From Deltaproteobacteria bacterium (GTDB taxonomy: Bacteria; Desulfobacterota; Desulfobacteria; Desulfobacterales; C00003060): a DNA stretch of 5,080 bases. A program made the translations under genes and the position numbers. This document shows, one piece after another, positions 1 through 5,058 of the stretch. The stretch covers positions 1 through 5,080 of the forward strand of contig QMMV01000182.1 of the NCBI GenBank assembly GCA_003647435.1, read 5' to 3'. Below the pieces are notes generated by a model. The model was given only the letters and a program-made list of their open reading frames with translations. It was not told the DNA's origin and made no database searches. Position 1 is the stretch's first letter. The number at the start of each line of letters is the position of its first letter.

Positions 1-866
1 AGCATAGCCTTTCGACGATCTCCAAAACCGGGGGCCTTAACGGCGGCACATTGCAGTGTGCCACGCAGTTTGTTCACCACCAGGGTAGCCAGGGCTTCTC
101 CTTCCACGTCTTCGGCAATAACCAGAAGCGGTTTCCCCATCTTGGCAACCTGTTCGAGGAGGGGAAGCAGATCCTTCATGACACTGATTTTCTTCTCGTG
201 AATCAGGATGTAAGGATCCTGCAGCGAGGCAACCATTTTGTCAGAGTCCGTGACAAAATAGGGAGAAAGATAACCGCGGTCGAACTGCATTCCCTCTACC
301 ACCTCAAGTGTGGTTTCCATGCTTTTCGCTTCTTCTACTGTAATGACGCCCTCTTTGCCGACCTTGTTCATCGCCTCAGCAATGATATTTCCTATAGTTT
401 CGTCATTGTTAGCCGAAATGGCGCCAACCTGGGCAATCTCACGCTGGTCCCTCGTAGGCTTGCTCAACTTGGCCAATTCGGATACAACTGCATCCACTGC
501 TTTTTCAATCCCGCGCTTGATGGCCATGGGGTTGTTGCCTGCTGCTACAAGCTTCTGACCCTCGGTGTAAATAGCCTGGGCTAAAACGGTGGCTGTAGTG
601 GTACCATCACCTGCAACGTCGCTGGTCTTGCTGGCAACCTCTTTTAGCATCTGGGCGCCCATATTTTCGAACTTATTCTCCAGCTCAATCTCCTTTGCTA
701 CAGTCACGCCGTCTTTGGTGACGGTGGGAGCGCCCCATGACTTTTCCAGAATTACGTTCCTGCCCTTAGGGCCAAGGGTCACCTTCACGGCATCGGCCAG
801 AGTGTTGATACCCTTTAGAACGGCCTCCCGGGCCTTCACATCAAATTGAATTTCTTTTGCACCCAT
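1..866 (-). CDS. groEL: Chaperonin GroEL (Hsp60), N-terminal 288 residues, cut by window edge
   Basis: Large subunit of the ATP-driven cytoplasmic folding chamber, which works with GroES. The visible part covers the N-terminal equatorial domain, the first intermediate segment and most of the apical domain. It includes TLGPKGRNV (residues 30-38), the ATPase aspartate D52 in TKDGVTVAKEIELE, the nucleotide-binding loop AGDGTTTATVLAQ with D87, and it ends at APGFGDRRKAM. Residue numbering matches E. coli GroEL exactly through D87, so no indel is evident. The remaining ~260 residues (rest of the apical domain, second intermediate and equatorial parts, any GGM tail) lie beyond position 1. The start is the ATG at 866-864, preceded by AAGGAGG (877-883) at 10 nt. 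groES lies 101 bp upstream on the same strand, so the two are very likely cotranscribed. Lacking the C-terminus, it cannot be said whether the gene is intact. Confidence 0.98.
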   Translation of the reverse strand, partial: MGAKEIQFDVKAREAVLKGINTLADAVKVTLGPKGRNVILEKSWGAPTVTKDGVTVAKEIELENKFENMGAQMLKEVASKTSDVAGDGTTTATVLAQAIYTEGQKLVAAGNNPMAIKRGIEKAVDAVVSELAKLSKPTRDQREIAQVGAISANNDETIGNIIAEAMNKVGKEGVITVEEAKSMETTLEVVEGMQFDRGYLSPYFVTDSDKMVASLQDPYILIHEKKISVMKDLLPLLEQVAKMGKPLLVIAEDVEGEALATLVVNKLRGTLQCAAVKAPGFGDRRKAM

Positions 867-967
867 GTTGTTATATCCTCCTTAAAAGTTTTCTTGTTAA
901 CTTGTTAATAATACGGGCAAATTTTCCCTTGCCATAGTTAACTCAATAGATCAAAAAACAGAACGTC

Positions 968-1258
968 CTATTTTTCAATTACTCCCAACACGTCATCTTC
1001 ACGCATAATAAGATATTCTTCACCCTCTATCTTTATGTCGGTACCCGCATATTTGCTAAAGAGTATACGATCATCTTTTTTCACATCCAGCGGCATCACT
1101 TTGCCATTTTCTCCAACCTTCCCCTTGCCAACTGCAACAACCAAACCTTCAGATGGTTTCTCTTTGGCTGTATCGGGGATAATAATACCACCCTTGGTCT
1201 TTTTTTCTTCCTCAAGTCGTTTTACAAGTATTCGATCCTGCAAAGGTCTGATTTTCAT
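968..1258 (-). CDS. groES: Co-chaperonin GroES (Hsp10)
   Basis: Heptameric lid of the GroEL folding chamber. The 96-residue product begins MKIRPLQDRILVKR and is the usual length for the family (97 in E. coli). The mobile loop that contacts GroEL is at about residues 16-32 with GGIIIP at 23-28. The rest of the beta barrel follows, including KYAGTDIKIEGEEYLIMREDDVLGVIE near the C-terminus. A longer reading frame begins at a TTG at 1267, but the Shine-Dalgarno AAGGAG (1269-1274) would be only 1 nt from it. It is 10 nt from the ATG at 1258, so the ATG is chosen. It is the first gene of a groES-groEL unit and has a promoter candidate about 130 nt upstream. All key segments are present. Confidence 0.98.
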   Translation of the reverse strand: MKIRPLQDRILVKRLEEEKKTKGGIIIPDTAKEKPSEGLVVAVGKGKVGENGKVMPLDVKKDDRILFSKYAGTDIKIEGEEYLIMREDDVLGVIEK

Positions 1259-1368
1259 GCTACACAATCTCCTTCTATCTGAGTTTTTTTCTTTAAGGTG
1301 CTTTTCGTAAAAGCTTTCTTTATGAGAACTCCCACAAGTTCAGAAAACTTACATCCGCCCGGTGTCAC
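1255..1368 (-). other. Possible 37-codon leader ORF overlapping the groES start (weak)
   Basis: A GTG at 1368-1366 opens a frame of 37 codons that ends in a TGA overlapping the groES ATG (ATGA, the arrangement often seen in translationally coupled genes). The predicted peptide starts VTPGGCKFSELVGVL and contains a lysine-rich middle; I do not recognise it. Against it: the GTG lies inside a Shine-Dalgarno-like stretch and has no ribosome-binding site of its own, and groES already has a suitable one. It is listed because of the ATGA junction and the unusual leader; most likely it is not a gene. Confidence 0.15.
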
Positions 1369-1375
1369 CTCCTTT
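1349..1375 (-). promoter_or_regulatory. Near-perfect Shine-Dalgarno followed by an ATG-TAA start-stop in the groES leader
   Basis: On the minus strand AAAGGAGGTGA (complement of 1365-1375) matches the anti-Shine-Dalgarno end of 16S rRNA over nearly its whole length. Ten nt further is an ATG (1354-1352) followed directly by TAA (1351-1349). No other start codon lies at a normal distance except a GTG within the site itself. It is therefore a strong ribosome-binding site with no gene behind it, about 90 nt before groES. It may be a start-stop element, a ribosome standby site or a chance match; the sequence alone does not decide. Confidence 0.45.
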
Positions 1376-1395
1376 CACAGGACATAGAATTCCGA

Positions 1396-1424
1396 TATAA
1401 ATTAAATTAAAATAGAAATGGCAA
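1396..1424 (-). promoter_or_regulatory. Candidate sigma70-type promoter for groES-groEL
   Basis: Read on the minus strand, the -35 hexamer TTGCCA (1419-1424) and the -10 hexamer TTTATA (1396-1401) are separated by a 17-nt AT-rich spacer. Transcription would start near 1389 and give a leader of about 130 nt before groES. I searched the leader by eye for a CIRCE operator (TTAGCACTC-N9-GAGTGCTAA) and for a sigma32-type CTTGAA/CCCCAT pair and found neither. The prediction rests on hexamer match and position only. Confidence 0.5.
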
Positions 1425-1517
1425 AAGTTTTCAGGGATGAAAGAAGAATCCGGATTGCATTCTGATCTTGAAAAACAAGGGAGATGAAGACTGATGCCGG
1501 TAAAAAACCTTTTTCTT

Positions 1518-1778
1518 TTATTCTCCCTTTTTTGCCGAAGCAGATTCGGTCTCTGATTTCTTGCACGTCTTTGTTGGGTGTGAACGGGATGCCCCCGACT
1601 TGTTTGCATAGTCGGTTGCATACCACCCTGTACCCTTGAGATGAAACGTGCTTTGCGAGATAAGCTTGTGAAGTTTTCCGCCACACTTCTCACAGGTCTT
1701 CACAGGCGGCTCGGAAATTTTCTGCCACACTTCCATATGCCTTCCACATTTTGTGCATTCATATTCGTAAATCGGCAT
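1518..1778 (-). CDS. FmdB-family zinc-ribbon protein
   Basis: Small (86 residues) putative regulatory or metal-binding protein of the FmdB / CxxC_CxxC_SSSS type. The start MPIYEYECTKCG is diagnostic. Two CxxC knuckles, C8-C11 and C29-C32 (CEKCGG), would bind one zinc ion. They are followed by the typical F-x-LKGTGWYATDY segment (residues 45-57) and a low-complexity Ser/Lys/Glu tail. The family takes its name from a gene of the methylotroph formamidase cluster, but its biochemical function is not established, so no process is assigned here. The start ATG has GGAGG (1788-1792) 9 nt upstream. It ends 259 bp before groES on the same strand and both have a promoter candidate of their own; read-through into groES is possible because no clear terminator is seen between them. 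Confidence 0.93.
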   Translation of the reverse strand: MPIYEYECTKCGRHMEVWQKISEPPVKTCEKCGGKLHKLISQSTFHLKGTGWYATDYANKSGASRSHPTKTCKKSETESASAKKGE

Positions 1779-1822
1779 TTACGCACCCCTCCAATTCTGA
1801 TGCTTCAGAAAAACCTGCAGTA

Positions 1823-1850
1823 AAGATAATAAATGATTATGATTTGTCAA
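1823..1850 (-). promoter_or_regulatory. Candidate sigma70 promoter for the fmdB-like gene
   Basis: Minus-strand consensus -35 TTGACA (1845-1850), 16-nt spacer, -10 TATCTT (1823-1828; 4 of 6 consensus bases). The start site would be near 1816, giving a leader of about 38 nt with the Shine-Dalgarno. It begins only about 10 bp after the stop codon of the HExxH-protein gene, in an AT-rich stretch, and so separates the two genes transcriptionally at least in part. Confidence 0.6.
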
Positions 1851-1859
1851 GTAACAAAT

Positions 1860-2405
1860 TTAAACTTCAATCACACGATCCAGAGGTTTATGCCAGGCTC
1901 TGTAAAACCTGAAAACGGCCTCAATGCCCTGGATGCGGCTCGGTTTCAAAATAGTGTAGGTTTTTTCATGCACTCGAGCTTCTTCTTCTATCTTTTCTTG
2001 CGGCGAGGCATCAAAGGCCTGCAAGAACTTAGTAAAACGAATCACATGGATCAATTCGTGAGTTATGATATAGAGAACGAACGGAAACAAGTGCAACTCC
2101 GGAAATTCATTCAGAGTAAAAAGGATATTGTGATCTTGAAGGCATATCTTGTAAAAATCATATCTTGATGAGCCAAGGGATGTGTCTACTTTATGCCCCA
2201 CGTACTTGATAATCTGCGCAAAGGGTCCATCGACAATCTCCTCCGGGGAAAGGTCTGCCAGCGTCCTGATATCATAACGACGCCGTCTCCATTCGGCAAA
2301 TGACATCTTATACGCATTGCTGGTCATCTCTTCGGCCACAGCAACCGCCTCGTTGACGATCGACAGTTGGTCTTTGCGAAAATGTTTCAGAACATGTACA
2401 GACAC
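1860..2405 (-). CDS. Uncharacterised protein with HExxH (zincin-like) motif
   Basis: Predicted soluble protein of about 181 residues with no signal peptide. Positions below count from the alternative TTG start at 2408. A charged N-terminal part (residues 8-46, with WRRRRYD) precedes a conserved-looking middle (DLSPEEIVDGPFAQIIKY, SSRYDFYKICLQDHNIL). A hydrophobic helix then carries HELIH at 117-121. An acidic stretch E141-E143 with H147 lies 20-26 residues later, about where gluzincins supply the third zinc ligand. This suggests a zinc metallopeptidase-like fold, but activity and substrate are unknown. I recall similar unnamed proteins in Desulfobacterota but cannot verify this. Start choice: GGAG is 5 nt from GTG at 2405 and only 2 nt from TTG at 2408, so GTG is preferred. 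It is divergent from the bS22-like gene and lies upstream of the fmdB-like gene. Confidence 0.8.
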   Translation of the reverse strand: MSVHVLKHFRKDQLSIVNEAVAVAEEMTSNAYKMSFAEWRRRRYDIRTLADLSPEEIVDGPFAQIIKYVGHKVDTSLGSSRYDFYKICLQDHNILFTLNEFPELHLFPFVLYIITHELIHVIRFTKFLQAFDASPQEKIEEEARVHEKTYTILKPSRIQGIEAVFRFYRAWHKPLDRVIEV

Positions 2406-2458
2406 CAATTCTCCGTACTCACAAAGTTATTTTGTCTTAGCCTCATGAAAACCAAACA

Positions 2459-2497
2459 GGCTCATAAAAGCTTCAAGGGGGCATCTTTTAAGAAGCC
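2459..2497. repeat. Imperfect hairpin in the divergent intergenic region
   Basis: GGCT(CA)TAAAAG at 2459-2470 pairs with CTTTTA(AGA)AGCC at 2485-2497 around a 14-nt loop: a 6-bp and a 4-bp helix separated by a small internal loop. An alternative 5-bp stem GCTTC/GAAGC (2470-2474 with 2492-2496) is possible. It lies in the 220-bp gap between the divergent HExxH-protein and bS22-like genes, so it could be in the leader of the former or an operator. It lacks the T-run directly after the stem expected of an intrinsic terminator. Confidence 0.35.
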
Positions 2498-2625
2498 AAA
2501 TTGTTACTTTTATCTTAATCTTACACAAATAAAGCAAATGAACAAGGAAAAAGGTGGACAGATATCGCTCAATGTATTATGTGGGTTCCTGAATCTCAAA
2601 AGTTTCAAAGAGTGGAGGTGGTGCT

Positions 2626-2721
2626 GTGGGAAGTGTCATCAAGAAACGGAAAAAAAAGATGCGCAAGCACAAACACAAAAAGTTACTGGCTCGCACCCGT
2701 CATCAGAGAAGGAAAAAATGA
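2626..2721 (+). CDS. Small basic ribosomal protein, bS22-like (AURKAIP1/COX24 domain)
   Basis: A 31-codon gene starting with GTG. The product begins MGSVIKKRKKKMRKHK and continues with KKLLARTRHQRRKK; about 60% of its residues are Lys, Arg or His. From memory this aligns along its length without gaps with the mycobacterial small-subunit protein bS22 (which begins MGSVIKKRRKRM and has a KKHRKLLRRTR core) and with bacterial AURKAIP1/COX24-domain proteins, so a small-subunit ribosomal role is inferred. GGAGG (2614-2618) lies 7 nt before the GTG, an ideal ribosome-binding site. It is the only plus-strand gene here, divergent from the HExxH protein and convergent with hflC, whose stop codon starts 4 bp beyond its own. 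A weak -10-like TATTAT (2575-2580) is upstream without a well-spaced -35. The gene is easily missed because of its size and GTG start. Confidence 0.88.
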   Translation: MGSVIKKRKKKMRKHKHKKLLARTRHQRRKK

Positions 2722-2725
2722 CCTG

Positions 2726-3670
2726 CTATTTCTTGCCAGTATAGCCTTTTAAATATTTGAAAAACTCCGTGTCGGTAGAGAGAACGAGGGAGCTGTCTCT
2801 GTCAAGCGTCTCCTTGTAAATGTCAAGGGTTTTCACAAAGGAGTAAAAATCAGGATCAAGCCCGTACGCATCAGCATAAATCTTTGTAGCCTCTGCATCG
2901 GCCTTACCCATAATCTCCTGAGCTTTTCTGTAGGCGTTTGAAGTAATTCTTTTCATCTCTTTTTCGGTTTCGCCCTCAATCCTGCGCGCTTCTCCCTTCC
3001 CCTCTGAACGAAATTTTTCAGCTATCTGCTTGCGTTCTGCGATCATGCGCCCAAAGACTGATTTCTGGACCTGATCCACATAGTTGAGCCGCTTGATTTT
3101 CACGTCAACCAACTTTATGCCGAACTTCGCAAGCTTGGGCTGAGCCTGCTCCATAATCTGCTTGGTTATCTTTTCTCTGCCCATCTTGACTGAACTAAGG
3201 GCCTTTCTTTCTACAACTTCTTCGAGACCCACTTCAAAAGTATCAAGCTCTCGATTTGTATTTCTCACTGTCTCGATCAGGGGATATGAAGAGATAAGGT
3301 TGCGAACTGCCGCATCAACGATATCGTCCAGGCGGCCTAATGCACCTGTCACATTATTTACGGTCTGGAAGAATTTCAGTGGATCTACGATCTTCCAGCG
3401 GGCGAAGGTGTCCACCCATATAAAAGTCTTGTCCAGCGTGGGAATTTGCCCGGGATCACCGTCCCACTCCAGGAGGTTCTTTGGAAAATAATTGGCACCC
3501 TGTATAAATGGAATCTTCAAATAAAGACCCGGATCCTTTTTGGGTTTTCCAACAACTCTGCCGAATTGAGTGACAAGAACTTGCTCGGTTTCATCCACCA
3601 CATAGAATGCCTGCAGGCTTAACAGGAAGGCAACAACAACAAATATGATAACCAATCCTTTCAGTTTCAT
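2726..3670 (-). CDS. hflC: HflC, SPFH-domain membrane protein, partner of HflK
   Basis: With HflK it forms the large membrane-anchored SPFH assembly that surrounds and modulates the FtsH AAA+ protease. The 314 residues compare with 334 in E. coli. An N-terminal membrane helix (about residues 5-24) is followed directly by the SPFH core: VVDETEQVLVTQFGRVV at 24-40, the DTFARWKIVDPLKFFQTV strand region, RLDDIVDAAVRNLIS, and FGIKLVDVKIKRLNY. A long charged helical stretch follows (AERKQIAEKFRSEGKGEARRI onward), with the family's DPDFYSFVKTLDIYKETL near the C-terminus. The bulk of the protein is expected to face the periplasm, as for E. coli HflC. The ATG at 3670 overlaps the hflK stop (ATGA) and has AAGGAGG 6 nt upstream inside the end of hflK, implying cotranslation. 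No residues appear to be missing. Confidence 0.96.
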   Translation of the reverse strand: MKLKGLVIIFVVVAFLLSLQAFYVVDETEQVLVTQFGRVVGKPKKDPGLYLKIPFIQGANYFPKNLLEWDGDPGQIPTLDKTFIWVDTFARWKIVDPLKFFQTVNNVTGALGRLDDIVDAAVRNLISSYPLIETVRNTNRELDTFEVGLEEVVERKALSSVKMGREKITKQIMEQAQPKLAKFGIKLVDVKIKRLNYVDQVQKSVFGRMIAERKQIAEKFRSEGKGEARRIEGETEKEMKRITSNAYRKAQEIMGKADAEATKIYADAYGLDPDFYSFVKTLDIYKETLDRDSSLVLSTDTEFFKYLKGYTGKK

Positions 3671-4701
3671 TTTTGCCCTCCTTGTTGTTTGCCTAAATTA
3701 AGGATTGGCAGCAAGTTTTTTTGATCGGCATCAACGATGTACTTCTGGCCCAACTTAGGAAACAGATCTGTGAGCGCTTCAAGATAAAGGCGTCTGCGTG
3801 TGACATCCTTTGCCTTGGCGTATGCTCTATACTGGGCGATAAACCTGGCAGCATCACCTTTGGCACGGTTGATCCGATCCAGGGCATAACCCTCGGCGGC
3901 CTTCACAGTCTTTTCTGCATTCCCTTTGGCAGCAGGGATGGCCTTGTTGTAAGCTTCTCTTGCCTGATAGACCATTCTTTCCTTTTCCTGAATTGCCTGG
4001 TTCACCTCGTTAAAAGACGGCTGGACAGGTTCCGGCACATTCGTCTTTTTCATTTCAATGGTCACAACGTAGATACCCGTTTCTGCCTCATCCAGTTCCT
4101 TCTGAAGAACAGCGCGCGCCTCGTCGGCAATCTCTTCTCTTTTGCTGATGACCTCGTTAATACTTCTATCGCCCACAACCAAGCGCATGGTCGATTCTGC
4201 TAAATCTCGCAATGTGCCTCTCACATTGCGAATCTTAAACAGATAGCTGTAAGGATCTTTTACGCGGTACTGCACGATCCAGGGGACCACAGCCACGTTG
4301 AGATCACCTGTAAGCATCATGGATTCGTTCTTATACGCCTCACCGGGCGCATATTGCGTGCGAACAGCCGCCCGAAGTGTTCGGAAACCGAACTCTTCCT
4401 TGTGTACAAAACGGACCTTCACTTTGGTTACCTTTTCGATTCCTCTCGGAAGCTTGAAATGAAGACCCGGCTGAGTAGTGCGAACGTATTTGCCAAACCG
4501 CTGAACGACTCCTACTTCATCCACACCGACAGTATAAAAAGCTGAGGCACCCAGATATATAACCACCAGGATAAGTATGATAATCCAGGCCCCGGGCATC
4601 TGAAATTTCTTAAATTTCTGCACCACTTCGTCCACCTGCCGCGGTATACCACCGGCCGATTTTTGCTGCTGTTGCTTCAGCTTGTCCCAGTCCCAGGGCA
4701 T
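3667..4701 (-). CDS. hflK: HflK, SPFH-domain membrane protein, partner of HflC
   Basis: First gene of the pair encoding the HflK-HflC complex that regulates FtsH. The 344 residues are fewer than the 419 of E. coli. The N-terminal cytoplasmic segment MPWDWDKLKQQQQ is family-like but short and Gln-rich rather than a long Gly/Asn-rich tract. A membrane helix lies at about residues 38-56. The SPFH domain follows: VGVDEVGVVQRFGKYVRTTQPGLHFKLP at 58-85, then the strand with LTGDLNVAVVPWIVQYRVKDP and the helix LRDLAESTMRLVVG. Next are TGIYVVTIEMKKTNVPEPV and a long Ala/Lys-rich coiled-coil region ending in RRRLYLEAL. The disordered C-terminal extension of the E. coli protein is absent; the protein stops shortly after LLPILNL. 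The ATG at 4701 has a modest site (GAGG, 3 nt spacing). Confidence 0.96.
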   Translation of the reverse strand: MPWDWDKLKQQQQKSAGGIPRQVDEVVQKFKKFQMPGAWIIILILVVIYLGASAFYTVGVDEVGVVQRFGKYVRTTQPGLHFKLPRGIEKVTKVKVRFVHKEEFGFRTLRAAVRTQYAPGEAYKNESMMLTGDLNVAVVPWIVQYRVKDPYSYLFKIRNVRGTLRDLAESTMRLVVGDRSINEVISKREEIADEARAVLQKELDEAETGIYVVTIEMKKTNVPEPVQPSFNEVNQAIQEKERMVYQAREAYNKAIPAAKGNAEKTVKAAEGYALDRINRAKGDAARFIAQYRAYAKAKDVTRRRLYLEALTDLFPKLGQKYIVDADQKNLLPILNLGKQQGGQK

Positions 4702-4769
4702 AATCCTCTTCCCTTGTTAACAGTCCTACCTGAAAAACCTTGTTCCTGTGCCTTAATTACATGTCTCGT

Positions 4770-4797
4770 ATTATAGTTAAGTAATTGAGATTGTAGC
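4770..4797 (-). promoter_or_regulatory. Candidate promoter for hflK-hflC
   Basis: On the minus strand a consensus -10 TATAAT (4770-4775) lies 16 nt after a poor -35, GCTACA (4792-4797, three of six consensus bases). The start site would be near 4763 and the leader about 60 nt. The perfect -10 makes a promoter likely, but the weak -35 suggests low basal strength or an activator. Confidence 0.45.
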
Positions 4798-4925
4798 TAT
4801 TTATTTGCGCTGTTGCAGCCTCGATCAGGAAATGATGGAATATTGGTATCAGTTGAGATTTTTGAAAATATTATTGCGGATAGGCCATCCGATTGGAGAC
4901 TGGCTCACTGTCTGAGAGCATTACT

Positions 4926-5033
4926 GAGCGTTGAGAAAAAACAGTAGCCTGGATATTCATCCTTGACGATAACTGATATTGTAACCGAATGGATCTAATT
5001 TGAACTTCTAAGCGCTGTTTTTTCTTTACGCTC
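4926..5033. repeat. Inverted repeat, 19-bp arms (17 matches), 70-bp centre
   Basis: The plus-strand segment GAGCGTTGAGAAAAAACAG (4926-4944) reappears on the minus strand as GAGCGTAAAGAAAAAACAG (complement of 5015-5033), with two mismatches. The element spans 108 bp and encodes nothing recognisable. Its size and terminal arms resemble a small non-autonomous palindromic element, or the arms could form a long RNA stem. No target-site duplication is obvious at the ends, so a mobile origin is not shown. Confidence 0.5.
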
Positions 5034-5038
5034 TGTTA

Positions 5039-5058
5039 CCTGCCTGCCGGCAGGCAGG
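5039..5058. repeat. Perfect 20-bp GC-rich palindrome
   Basis: CCTGCCTGCC at 5039-5048 is followed without a spacer by its reverse complement GGCAGGCAGG (5049-5058). It is much richer in GC than the flanking DNA. From memory, intergenic palindromes of this CCTGCC/GGCAGG type recur in Desulfobacterota genomes; this could not be checked here and there is only one copy in the window. With no loop and no following T-run, it is not a good intrinsic terminator. Confidence 0.6.

Noticed and set aside
51..584. 177-codon plus-strand open frame opposite groEL
   Set aside because: It is antisense to a clearly conserved GroEL sequence, and its composition is that of a shadow frame.
1268..1400. CIRCE operator before groES
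   Set aside because: Neither TTAGCACTC nor GAGTGCTAA, nor a close variant with the 9-nt spacing, was found on either strand.
1349..1693. 114-codon minus-strand frame overlapping the fmdB-like gene and running into the groES leader
   Set aside because: It lies out of frame over the FmdB zinc-ribbon gene and has no recognisable product; only its final ATG-TAA is of interest.
2555..2580. TGGACA and TATTAT as a promoter for the bS22-like gene
   Set aside because: The spacer is only 14 nt, too short for a normal sigma70 promoter; at most the -10-like element is real.
2579..2610. sigma32-like pair (TTGAAA and CCCACAT on the minus strand) upstream of the HExxH gene
   Set aside because: The spacing of about 17 nt is longer than the 13-15 usual for sigma32, and the -10 match is incomplete.
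2367..2744. 125-codon plus-strand open frame spanning the divergent region
   Set aside because: It overlaps the HExxH gene antisense and the bS22-like gene in another frame, has no family signature, and the bS22-like frame has the good ribosome-binding site.
3721..4203. 160-codon plus-strand open frame opposite hflK
   Set aside because: Antisense shadow of the conserved SPFH and coiled-coil coding region; no domain or ribosome-binding site supports it.
4832..4915. 27-codon plus-strand frame (starts MMEYWYQLRF)
   Set aside because: Weak ribosome-binding site, no recognised homologue, and such short frames are expected by chance.
4871..4960. 29-codon minus-strand frame upstream of hflK
   Set aside because: No good ribosome-binding site and no recognisable product.
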